This document shows, in pieces, positions 1 to 6,021 of a stretch of 7,770 nt of DNA. This stretch comes from an uncultured Bacteroidales bacterium. Its GTDB lineage: Bacteria > Bacteroidota > Bacteroidia > Bacteroidales > WCHB1-69. The stretch spans positions 1-7,770 of the forward strand of contig ONXT01000037.1 in the NCBI GenBank assembly GCA_900321845.1, given 5' to 3'. The translations under genes and the position numbers were made by a program. The stretch's first letter is position 1, and each line of letters opens with the position of its first letter. Below the pieces are notes generated by a model. It ran no database searches and had not been told where the DNA came from. It worked only from the letters and a program-made list of their open reading frames with translations.

Positions 1-1306
1 AAATTGCGGAGAATCAATCACTTACATCATTACACCAAACGAGGGCTATTATCTTGACAGTCTGTTTGTGGATGGTGAAAGTGTCATGCCGACGACTACC
101 TATTCCTTCACGGATGTGACGGAAAATCACACCATTCGTCCGGTATTTGCAATATACGAGTACCAGATTGTTGCTTCCGCCACCGATGGAGGCTCTGTAT
201 CTCCGGCTTCTGCCACTGTGGGCTATGGTGGCTCTGCAACGGTTACAGTATCTGTCAAAGACTGCTATCATCTTGATTCACTGATTGTTGACGGGCAGAG
301 CGTGGCACTTGCCGATACCTACACCTTTACCAATGTGACGGAAAACCACACGTTGCGTGCGGTCTTTGCATTGGATACGTTTACGGCTGCTCTGAGTGTG
401 TATTTGGATGGTGAGCTTTCGTATGAGGATGGGATTTATGTTGGCTGTGGGGAGAACGTTCAGGTTGAAATTCCTCAATTTGCTTGCTTCCAAATGGACT
501 CCTTGTTGGTGAACGGTCTCTCGACAGACACGACCTCCCTATATGAAATCATCGATGTTCATGCTGACTATCAGGTGGTTGCATTCTTCAGTTCTGTCAC
601 TTATCAAGTGATTGTCACTACGCAGGGGCAGGGGAGTGTGACGCCCTCGGATACGGTTCGAGTGGTTTGCGGTGAGGATCAGACATTCAGCTTCGCGCCC
701 GATGTAAATTGGTTCACGCAGGAAATCCTGTTGGACGGGGTTAGTTTGGGCATGCCGGCGAACGACAGCTATACCTTGGTTGATATTGTTGGAGATCACA
801 CACTTGAAGTGATTTTCGCCATCAATCAATATATGATTACCTCTTCAGTGGATCCTATTGATGCGGGGAATATCACGCCGAACGGTTCGCACATCTACGA
901 AGCAGGCGAAACGGTGACCTACACCATCATGCCGTTCCCGGACTATCGCATCCGTGATGTGGAGGTGGATGGTGTCAGCGTGGGCAATTCTTCCACCTAT
1001 GTATTTGAAAATCTGGATGATAACCACACAATCATTGCTTATTTTGAATCCACGGGCATTGAGGATGCGGCATGGGAAAACATTTCGGTTTATGCGATTG
1101 GAAATACGGTCTATATTCGCAATGAAAGTCTGGTGGAGATTCGTCAGATTGAGGTTTACGATGCGCAGGGCAGAAGGATTGCGAAGCGCGTTGGTGTCTC
1201 TGGCTCCCAGCGGTTCGATGTGAATGTCAGCGATGGCATCTATATAGTCCGTTTGGTTACCAAGGATGGGATCCGAAATCACAAGGTCTGGTTGCATCGT
1301 GAATAG
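1..1306 (+). CDS. T9SS-secreted repeat protein, divergent InlB B-repeat-like modules (5'-partial)
   Basis: The frame is open to the left edge (first whole codon at base 2) and stops with TAG at 1304-1306, so the start and any signal peptide lie outside the window. The visible 434 residues are four complete and one partial module of about 75 residues. Each module has a β-rich first half with a GGSVSP/GSVTP-type turn, a (Y/C)G(E/G) turn, then a 'LDSLxVDGxS' strand and a closing 'TENHTxRxVFA' strand. This resembles the divergent InlB B-repeat / Bacterial repeat families (Pfam PF18998-like, by recall). The last roughly 83 residues (from 1055) form a T9SS type A sorting domain, with 'IEVYDAQGRRI' and 'DGIYIVRLVTKDG' as the typical core and 'HKVWLHRE' as the end. 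Such proteins are exported by Sec, moved across the outer membrane by T9SS and attached to the surface or released. The repeats probably form a stalk or adhesive rod; no enzymatic domain is visible. The ligand and the N-terminal part are unknown. Confidence 0.9.
   Translation, partial: NCGESITYIITPNEGYYLDSLFVDGESVMPTTTYSFTDVTENHTIRPVFAIYEYQIVASATDGGSVSPASATVGYGGSATVTVSVKDCYHLDSLIVDGQSVALADTYTFTNVTENHTLRAVFALDTFTAALSVYLDGELSYEDGIYVGCGENVQVEIPQFACFQMDSLLVNGLSTDTTSLYEIIDVHADYQVVAFFSSVTYQVIVTTQGQGSVTPSDTVRVVCGEDQTFSFAPDVNWFTQEILLDGVSLGMPANDSYTLVDIVGDHTLEVIFAINQYMITSSVDPIDAGNITPNGSHIYEAGETVTYTIMPFPDYRIRDVEVDGVSVGNSSTYVFENLDDNHTIIAYFESTGIEDAAWENISVYAIGNTVYIRNESLVEIRQIEVYDAQGRRIAKRVGVSGSQRFDVNVSDGIYIVRLVTKDGIRNHKVWLHRE
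2..1054 (+). repeat. Tandem ~75-residue β-repeat modules (five copies, first one partial)
   Basis: By aligning the translated frame I place the modules at about 2-163 (partial), 164-382, 383-604, 605-832 and 833-1054. Each module ends in a hydrophobic 'xVFA / AFF / VIFA / AYF' strand followed by a short linker with an aromatic residue. The first two share a nearly identical second half (LDSL-VDG-S ... TENHT-R-VFA), also visible at DNA level around 116-151 and 335-370, which suggests recent duplication. Modules three to five have diverged. Modules 1, 3 and 4 carry a CGE turn, while modules 2 and 5 have YGG and AGE there. Confidence 0.85.
1055..1303 (+). other. T9SS type A C-terminal sorting domain (coding segment)
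   Basis: This segment encodes about 83 residues after the last repeat. The features are a short β-strand pattern (ISVYAIGNTVYIRN), a 'VYDAQGRRI' strand-turn equivalent to the usual 'xxNxxGqxv', and 'DGIYIVRLVTKDG' before a basic tail. In this family the domain directs outer-membrane passage by T9SS and is cut off on surface anchoring. The usual 'YPNP' at the domain start is not seen and the very end is WLHRE rather than a lysine-rich tail, so it is a somewhat divergent member. Confidence 0.8.
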
Positions 1307-1420
1307 TGGCCAGTGAACCGACCACCTGTTTCCTTTGGGGATTGCTGATTTCCACTGAATTGTGTTAAAAAATTTTTTTTGAATAATTAACGTTGGAAAA
1401 TGACGAATTCTGAAAAAAAA

Positions 1421-1457
1421 GTGTAAATTTGCGCGGTTTTAAATTGTGCATTTACAC
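1421..1457. repeat. Inverted repeat over the adhesin promoter (GTGTAAAT ... ATTTACAC)
   Basis: Bases 1421-1428 (GTGTAAAT) and 1450-1457 (ATTTACAC) are perfect inverted copies separated by 21 bases. The match continues by a further GC if two T bases are looped out of the left arm. The left arm contains the TA of the -7 box and the right arm lies just downstream of the expected transcription start. RNA made from this promoter would therefore not contain the left arm, so a DNA operator is more likely than an RNA hairpin. Chance cannot be excluded in such AT-rich DNA. Confidence 0.4.
1424..1431 (+). promoter_or_regulatory. Bacteroidetes -7 promoter box (TAAATTTG) for the 975-residue adhesin
   Basis: TAAATTTG matches the Bacteroidetes σABfr -7 consensus TAnnTTTG exactly and is followed by GCGC. 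No clear TTTG is seen at the -33 position. An A/T tract at 1367-1390 lies upstream and could act as an UP-like element. The expected start site is near 1437, giving a leader of about 79 nt before the ATG at 1516, longer than the leaders predicted for the other genes here. The bases just before the ATG are A-rich without a Shine-Dalgarno sequence, usual for this phylum. Confidence 0.7.
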
Positions 1458-1515
1458 GTTTTACAGAGGAGAATAAAATTTTTTCAACCATAATTATTAA
1501 CCAAAACAAAATTCT

Positions 1516-4443
1516 ATGAAAAAATTATTCAACGTATTGATTTTGTGCTTTTTGTGCATTTCCACGCTGATTGCACAAAACAGCTTTGGCCCTGCTCCGG
1601 CCAGTAGCCATCAACCGCATCAGACTTCTATGGAGCCGATGAGAAGCCTGAATTCCCCTTCGATTGTCACGTTTAACACGGACATCAACACTTTTGAGTT
1701 GGGCACGCCCGCTACCACAAATTCTCTCGGTACTGCTCCTGAGTTCTTGAATTCATGCGAGTACGTTAACGGCATGTACTATGGCGCCACCTCCACAAGC
1801 GGTCTTTTGCTTAGCATCGACCCCAGCACAGGTACCGTGAACCAGATTGCCACTGGCAACCATAGCGGTGCTATCGCCTACAATCCAGCCGATGGCTTGG
1901 TTTATGGCTTGTCGTTAGGTTCGTCTGCAGTTCTCTACACCATTGACTTGACCTCTGGTACTGAAACCCAAGTCGTCGCTGTCAACAGTGCCAACTTCCT
2001 GCTTGGTATGACCATTACCAACGACGGTCGTTTCTTCGTCATCGATGCCGAAATTGACGGTATCAGTGAGTTGGATCCCGTATCGGGCGACCTGAGCACC
2101 TTCTGGGTTAGCGGCTTTACCGTAAACTATGGTCAGGATATGGCTATGGATCGTGAGGAGAATATCCCTTACTGGGCAGCTTACAATGCCACAGACGGTG
2201 TAGCCCAATTGTATGCTCTTGACTTGGACAACAACACCGGCACCATGATTGGTGAATTCGACGATCAGGCTTCCGGCTTTGCTACCCAGACCATCTCCAA
2301 TCCGGATCTCGCCGCTGCTCCTACTTCCTTTGTCGTGGCTCCCAATGGACAGACTTTGAGTGCCAACATCTCTTGGACCAACCCGACCGTGACTGTAGGC
2401 AACGACCCGCTTACCGCCATCGATCAAATCGTCCTCACCAGAGAAGGTGCAACCATCAACACTTGGTCCAATCCTACTGTTGGCGGCGCCATCTCCTATG
2501 TTGACAATGTTCCAGCTGTCGGCAGATACCATTACACCGTTTATGCTGTTACGAGCGAAGGAAACGGACTCCCGGCTTCCACATCTGCAGTTATCGGCGA
2601 ATTGATTACGGTTGCTGATACGGCCATTGATTTCGGCGTTGGCCCTGTAGGCGGTGTTTTCCCGGCACAAACCAATCTGGTATCCGGTTACAACCTCCCC
2701 TCCACTATCACAGTCTCCACCGCTGCTCCGTTCAGCGTTTCTTCCGATGGTACCAACTTCTCCACTACGGCCAACCTTCCGGCTGCTGGCGGCACACTTT
2801 ATGTCAACTTCGAACCCACTGTGGGTGGTGTTGATGAAGGCATCGTTACCCTGACTGCCGGCACTGCAAGCGCATCCTTCACCGTTACAGGCGAGAGCGT
2901 TGAGTGCAACACTATCACCGAGTTCCCGTACAACTGCAACTTCGGCGATGAAAGCCAACTCATCTGCTGGCAAATCATTGACGAAAACGGTGATGGCACC
3001 ACTTGGACTTTCAATACCCAAACTCCTGTTGCACAATACCGCTGGAATAGCAGCAATGCCGCAGACGATTGGTTGATCTCTCCTGAATTCGCCCTTACCG
3101 GCAATGAAATCTGCAGATTCGATTATGCTGCCGCAGGTAGCAGTTTTCCGGAAAAATTCTCTGTATCCCTGCTGCAAAACGGCACCTACACTGAAATCCA
3201 ACCTCAAATTACGGTCACTTCAACCTCTGCTACCACGCTGAATCTGGATTTGTCGCAATATACTGGCAACTACAAAGTCGCCATCCATGCTGAATCCGAT
3301 GCTGACATGTACTATCTGTATATCAGCAACTTCTCTGTATTCGCCGCGGTTCCCACGATTAATGTCACTCCCACCGCTGTTGATTTCGGCACAGTGATTG
3401 CAGGTGTTGTTTCCGCTCCGCAACAAGTTGATGTTGAATTGATCAGCATTACTGAAGCCGTTACCGCCACGGTAGCCGCCCCGTTTGAAGTTTCAGCTGA
3501 TGGCACTACTTTCGGCACCACGGCCACTATACCCGCTCCTACTACTTCACTCGCCAATGCCGCACTGTATGTTAGATATGCTCCCACCACTGCCGCTACC
3601 GACAATGGTACGTTGACACTGACCGACGGTACACTGACCGCTACTGTTAATTTGAGTGGTTCTGCCATCTCTTGCGATGGCGTTACGGTTCCTTTCTCAG
3701 AAGGCTTTGAGAACGGACTCAACCCCTGCTGGCAAGTTATCGATGCCGACGGTGACTCCTACTCTTGGGATGCCGAAAGTCCGGTTACTAATGGATTTGA
3801 GGCGCATACGGGCTCTGGCTTGATCTCCTCTGCCTCCTACATCAATAATGTAGGTGCTCTTACCCCTGATAACTGGCTGATTACTCCGCAAGTGTTGAAT
3901 ATCCCTGCCGGTACAGGCATGACTTTCTGGCTGAATGCACAAGACGCTGGTTATCCGGAAGAACATTACGGTGTATATATTTCCACTACGACTCCTGAAA
4001 TTTCAGAATTCCAATTGATTTATGAAGAGACCATGGATGCCAACGGCGGTCCGAGAGATCAAGGTGCGTGGAAACAAAAAGCTGTTGATTTGAATGCCTA
4101 CGCCGGTCAGAACATCTACGTCGCTTTCCGTCACTTCAATTGCACCGATGCATTCTGGTTGAATTTGGATGATGTCGAAATCGCCCAAGGCATTGGTATC
4201 GCTGAAAACGAAGCAGCTGCCAACAACGTCAGCATCTACCCGAATCCTGCCACCAGCATTCTGAACGTGAATGCCAATGGTTATAATACGGTTGAGATCA
4301 TCAACATGCTGGGCCAAGTTGTTTTCAGCACTACTATGAATGACAACGCTCAAATCAACGTTCGCAATCTGAACGACGGCGTTTATTTCGTACGTCTGAA
4401 TGGTGCTAACGGAACTACCACTCAAAAGTTCATCAAGAAATAA
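1516..4443 (+). CDS. T9SS-secreted adhesin-like protein with two choice-of-anchor J (cleaved adhesin) domains
   Basis: This is a complete 975-residue secreted protein. Residues 1-20 (MKKLFNVLILCFLCISTLIA) are a clear Sec signal peptide, cut near A20/Q21. Residues ~75-260 hold about four propeller-type blades (YYGATS...LLSIDPSTGTV; VYGLSL...LYTIDLTSGTE; further degenerate copies). Residues ~266-362 look like an FN3 domain. An Ig-like domain (~363-463) and a cleaved-adhesin domain (~464-611) follow. The same pair then recurs (Ig-like ~612-718, cleaved adhesin ~719-890). The end (893-975) is a canonical T9SS type A domain with IYPNP at 907-911 and a KFIKK tail. The second adhesin domain has the family hallmarks: DADGD (743-747), SSASY-N, DNWLITP and FRHFNCTD-FW-NLDDVEI (871-889), close to gingipain/HagA adhesin repeats as I recall them. 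Expected role: surface or released binding protein for host, matrix or polysaccharide. There is no protease domain. The ligand is unknown. Confidence 0.93.
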   Translation: MKKLFNVLILCFLCISTLIAQNSFGPAPASSHQPHQTSMEPMRSLNSPSIVTFNTDINTFELGTPATTNSLGTAPEFLNSCEYVNGMYYGATSTSGLLLSIDPSTGTVNQIATGNHSGAIAYNPADGLVYGLSLGSSAVLYTIDLTSGTETQVVAVNSANFLLGMTITNDGRFFVIDAEIDGISELDPVSGDLSTFWVSGFTVNYGQDMAMDREENIPYWAAYNATDGVAQLYALDLDNNTGTMIGEFDDQASGFATQTISNPDLAAAPTSFVVAPNGQTLSANISWTNPTVTVGNDPLTAIDQIVLTREGATINTWSNPTVGGAISYVDNVPAVGRYHYTVYAVTSEGNGLPASTSAVIGELITVADTAIDFGVGPVGGVFPAQTNLVSGYNLPSTITVSTAAPFSVSSDGTNFSTTANLPAAGGTLYVNFEPTVGGVDEGIVTLTAGTASASFTVTGESVECNTITEFPYNCNFGDESQLICWQIIDENGDGTTWTFNTQTPVAQYRWNSSNAADDWLISPEFALTGNEICRFDYAAAGSSFPEKFSVSLLQNGTYTEIQPQITVTSTSATTLNLDLSQYTGNYKVAIHAESDADMYYLYISNFSVFAAVPTINVTPTAVDFGTVIAGVVSAPQQVDVELISITEAVTATVAAPFEVSADGTTFGTTATIPAPTTSLANAALYVRYAPTTAATDNGTLTLTDGTLTATVNLSGSAISCDGVTVPFSEGFENGLNPCWQVIDADGDSYSWDAESPVTNGFEAHTGSGLISSASYINNVGALTPDNWLITPQVLNIPAGTGMTFWLNAQDAGYPEEHYGVYISTTTPEISEFQLIYEETMDANGGPRDQGAWKQKAVDLNAYAGQNIYVAFRHFNCTDAFWLNLDDVEIAQGIGIAENEAAANNVSIYPNPATSILNVNANGYNTVEIINMLGQVVFSTTMNDNAQINVRNLNDGVYFVRLNGANGTTTQKFIKK
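2602..4185 (+). repeat. Tandem duplication: [Ig-like + cleaved-adhesin] x 2 inside the adhesin gene
   Basis: Unit 1 covers roughly 2602-3348 (residues 363-611) and unit 2 roughly 3349-4185 (612-890). Shared markers in order are: ID/VDFG near the start; 'AAPFSVSSDGTNF' against 'AAPFEVSADGTTF'; 'LYVNFEPT' against 'LYVRYAPT'; 'VTLTAGTAS' against 'LTLTDGTLT'; then C-W-Q-x-I-D-x-(N/D)-G-D-x(3)-W in each adhesin domain; then DDWLISP against DNWLITP. Unit 2's adhesin half is longer (about 172 against 148 residues) and better conserved. Confidence 0.85.
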
Positions 4444-4454
4444 ACTTTTTGAGT
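4420..4454 (+). other. Stem-loop spanning the adhesin stop codon
   Basis: ACTCAAAAGTT (4420-4430) and AACTTTTTGAGT (4443-4454) are inverted copies that pair with one bulged base around a 12-nt loop. The loop contains the last codons and the beginning of the TAA stop (4441-4443). It sits 12 bases before the G+C-rich terminator stem, so the transcript would end in two consecutive hairpins. The stem is A/U-rich and may be weak. Confidence 0.45.
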
Positions 4455-4466
4455 GAACATACTCCT

Positions 4467-4496
4467 AAGGGCGGGCTGAGAAGCTCGCCCTTTTTT
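4467..4496 (+). terminator. Intrinsic terminator after the adhesin gene
   Basis: AAGGGCGGGCT (4467-4477) pairs with AGCTCGCCCTT (4482-4492) over 11 base pairs, one of them G·U, closed by a GAGA tetraloop (GNRA class) and followed by a run of T to 4496. This is a textbook rho-independent terminator 23 bases after the stop codon. It separates the T9SS cargo gene from the MATE gene downstream. Confidence 0.93.
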
Positions 4497-4557
4497 ATGA
4501 TGATATTTTCCAGAAGGATTACATTATTTAAAGTGTCTGACATTCTTCAATAATTTG

Positions 4558-4565
4558 TACTTTTG
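4558..4565 (+). promoter_or_regulatory. Bacteroidetes -7 promoter box (TACTTTTG) for the MATE gene
   Basis: TACTTTTG is a perfect TAnnTTTG match followed by CAC, 23 bases before the ATG at 4589. Placing the start site about six bases after the box gives a leader of only about 18 nt, with no Shine-Dalgarno sequence (CTCCGAAAAAACGGACGCGTT precedes the ATG). No convincing -33 TTTG is seen. The box lies after the terminator at 4467-4496, so the gene has its own transcription start. Confidence 0.75.
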
Positions 4566-4588
4566 CACTCCGAAAAAACGGACGCGTT

Positions 4589-6007
4589 ATGGAAGTGATT
4601 GATAGAACGAAAGAACTTGAAACCAAGAGGATTAGCACGCTTTTGTGGGCATACGCACTGCCTGCGGTTGTGAGCCAGATTATCGCGTCGTTTTACAATA
4701 TCGCCGACCGTATTTTCATCGGGCAGGGGGTGGGACCGTTAGCGATTGCCGGTTTGGCCATCACTTTCCCGTTGATGAACATCATACACGCCTTCGGTTC
4801 ACTGGTAGGGGCAGGTTCGGCTGCCCGTATGTCCATCGTTTTGGGCAAGAAGGATGTGAATTGGGCGGAGAAAATTTTGGGCAACAGCATGTTGCTGACC
4901 TTCTTCTTCGGTTTCCTTTTCGTGACCGCCGGTTATATATGGATGGATGACATTCTGATGCTTTTCGGGGCGACGAGTGAAACCGTGGCGTACGCGCGCG
5001 AGTACATGTACATTGTTTTGCCAGGGATGTTCCTCACCACGCTCACCTTCAATCTCACGGGGTTGATACGTGCATCGGGCTACCCGCAGAAGTCGATGTA
5101 TATTCTGGCGGGCGGTGCCATTCTCAACGTCATTCTGGACCCCGTCTTCATTTTCGTGTTCCATTGGGGAATTGCCGGTGCGGCTTGGGCGACCACGATT
5201 TCCATGGCGACGACCGCTGTCTTCTCCGTTGCGCATTTCATCAGCCGAAGCTCGTTTATCCGGTTCAAGCGGCACGCATGGGCTCCGAAGCTCTATATCT
5301 TTCGCAATATCACGATGATTGGGCTGAGTCCGTTCCTGATGAATGTGGCGGCGGCTGGTGTGGTGGCGTTTCTGAATACCCAGATTTTGAGATATGGCGG
5401 CGACTTGGCGGTCGGCGCGTATGGGATCGCCAACACTTTCGGCAATTTTCTCGTGCTGCTGATTTTAGGTGTGTGCCAAGGAATGCAGCCCATTGCGGGT
5501 TACAATTACGGCGCGGGACACGGGGCGCGTTTGAAAGAGGTTTACATGTTGACGATGAAGGTCTGCGTGTTGTGCGGGCTGGTTGGGGCCGTGGTTTGCT
5601 GCTCGATTCCAGCCACATTGGCCCGCGCCTTCACAACCGACCCTGACTTGATCGCGATCTCTGCTTCCGCCATGCCGTTCCTGATGGTCATGTTCCCGCT
5701 CATCGGCTTCACCATCACCAACTCCAACTTTTTCCAGTCCATCGACAAACCTTGGATCTCCATTGTCACCAGTTTGTCGCGCCAGGTGATTTTCCTTGTT
5801 CCGATGAGCTATTTCGTGCCGTTGATTTTTGTGAATCTGGGTAGTAACGGGCTGACGGGCGTGTGGACCTCCTGCATGATTTCCGATGTGCTGGGAGCGG
5901 TCTTGGCTGCCATTCTGCTCTTTACCCAAAGGGAAATTTTCAAGATGAGTGCGGAACTGATCCCAGTGAACGAAGAATTGCCGGCTGAATCCGCAGCTGT
6001 TCGCTAA
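4589..6007 (+). CDS. MATE-family multidrug/cation efflux transporter
   Basis: This complete 472-residue protein has the length and hydrophobic pattern of a 12-helix MATE transporter: two six-helix bundles with a cytoplasmic link near residues 219-238. It exports cationic or amphipathic compounds across the inner membrane in exchange for H+ or Na+. Family signatures are 'FYNIADRIFIGQGVGPLAIAGL' in helix 1-2 (35-56), 'GAGSAARMSIVLGKKD' (74-89), 'LTGLIRASGYPQKSM' (156-170), 'ILNVILDPVFIF' (178-189), and in the second half 'GVCQGMQPIAGYNYGAG' (294-310) and 'FFQSIDKPWIS' (381-391). The GQGVGPLAIAGL wording suggests the MepA-like branch rather than NorM, by recall only. The ATG at 4589 fits the short leader from the upstream promoter, and the first helix begins about residue 17. 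The gene ends 14 bases before the convergent isomerase. The substrate cannot be read from the sequence. Confidence 0.95.
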   Translation: MEVIDRTKELETKRISTLLWAYALPAVVSQIIASFYNIADRIFIGQGVGPLAIAGLAITFPLMNIIHAFGSLVGAGSAARMSIVLGKKDVNWAEKILGNSMLLTFFFGFLFVTAGYIWMDDILMLFGATSETVAYAREYMYIVLPGMFLTTLTFNLTGLIRASGYPQKSMYILAGGAILNVILDPVFIFVFHWGIAGAAWATTISMATTAVFSVAHFISRSSFIRFKRHAWAPKLYIFRNITMIGLSPFLMNVAAAGVVAFLNTQILRYGGDLAVGAYGIANTFGNFLVLLILGVCQGMQPIAGYNYGAGHGARLKEVYMLTMKVCVLCGLVGAVVCCSIPATLARAFTTDPDLIAISASAMPFLMVMFPLIGFTITNSNFFQSIDKPWISIVTSLSRQVIFLVPMSYFVPLIFVNLGSNGLTGVWTSCMISDVLGAVLAAILLFTQREIFKMSAELIPVNEELPAESAAVR

Positions 6008-6021
6008 TCACATCTCATCGA

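Noticed and set aside
1364..1391. GTTAA...TTAAC with A/T runs as a terminator for the first gene
   Set aside because: The pairing is only A/T-rich and five bases long at the ends, with no G+C stem. It is better seen as an AT-rich upstream promoter tract.
1465..1472. AGAGGAGA as a Shine-Dalgarno site for the 975-residue protein
   Set aside because: It is 44 bases before the ATG, far too distant. Bacteroidota commonly initiate without a Shine-Dalgarno, and no alternative start with a signal peptide lies nearer.
1915..3207. A 430-codon open frame on the minus strand inside the adhesin gene
   Set aside because: It lies wholly antisense to a gene with signal peptide, recognisable domains and sorting domain. 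Its translation is low-complexity and resembles no family I know. The long frame follows from the strong codon bias of the plus-strand gene.
4799..5275. A 158-codon minus-strand frame inside the MATE gene, and several similar frames up to 5929
   Set aside because: Their translations are highly charged with no recognisable domain, and they overlap a fully conserved transporter gene.
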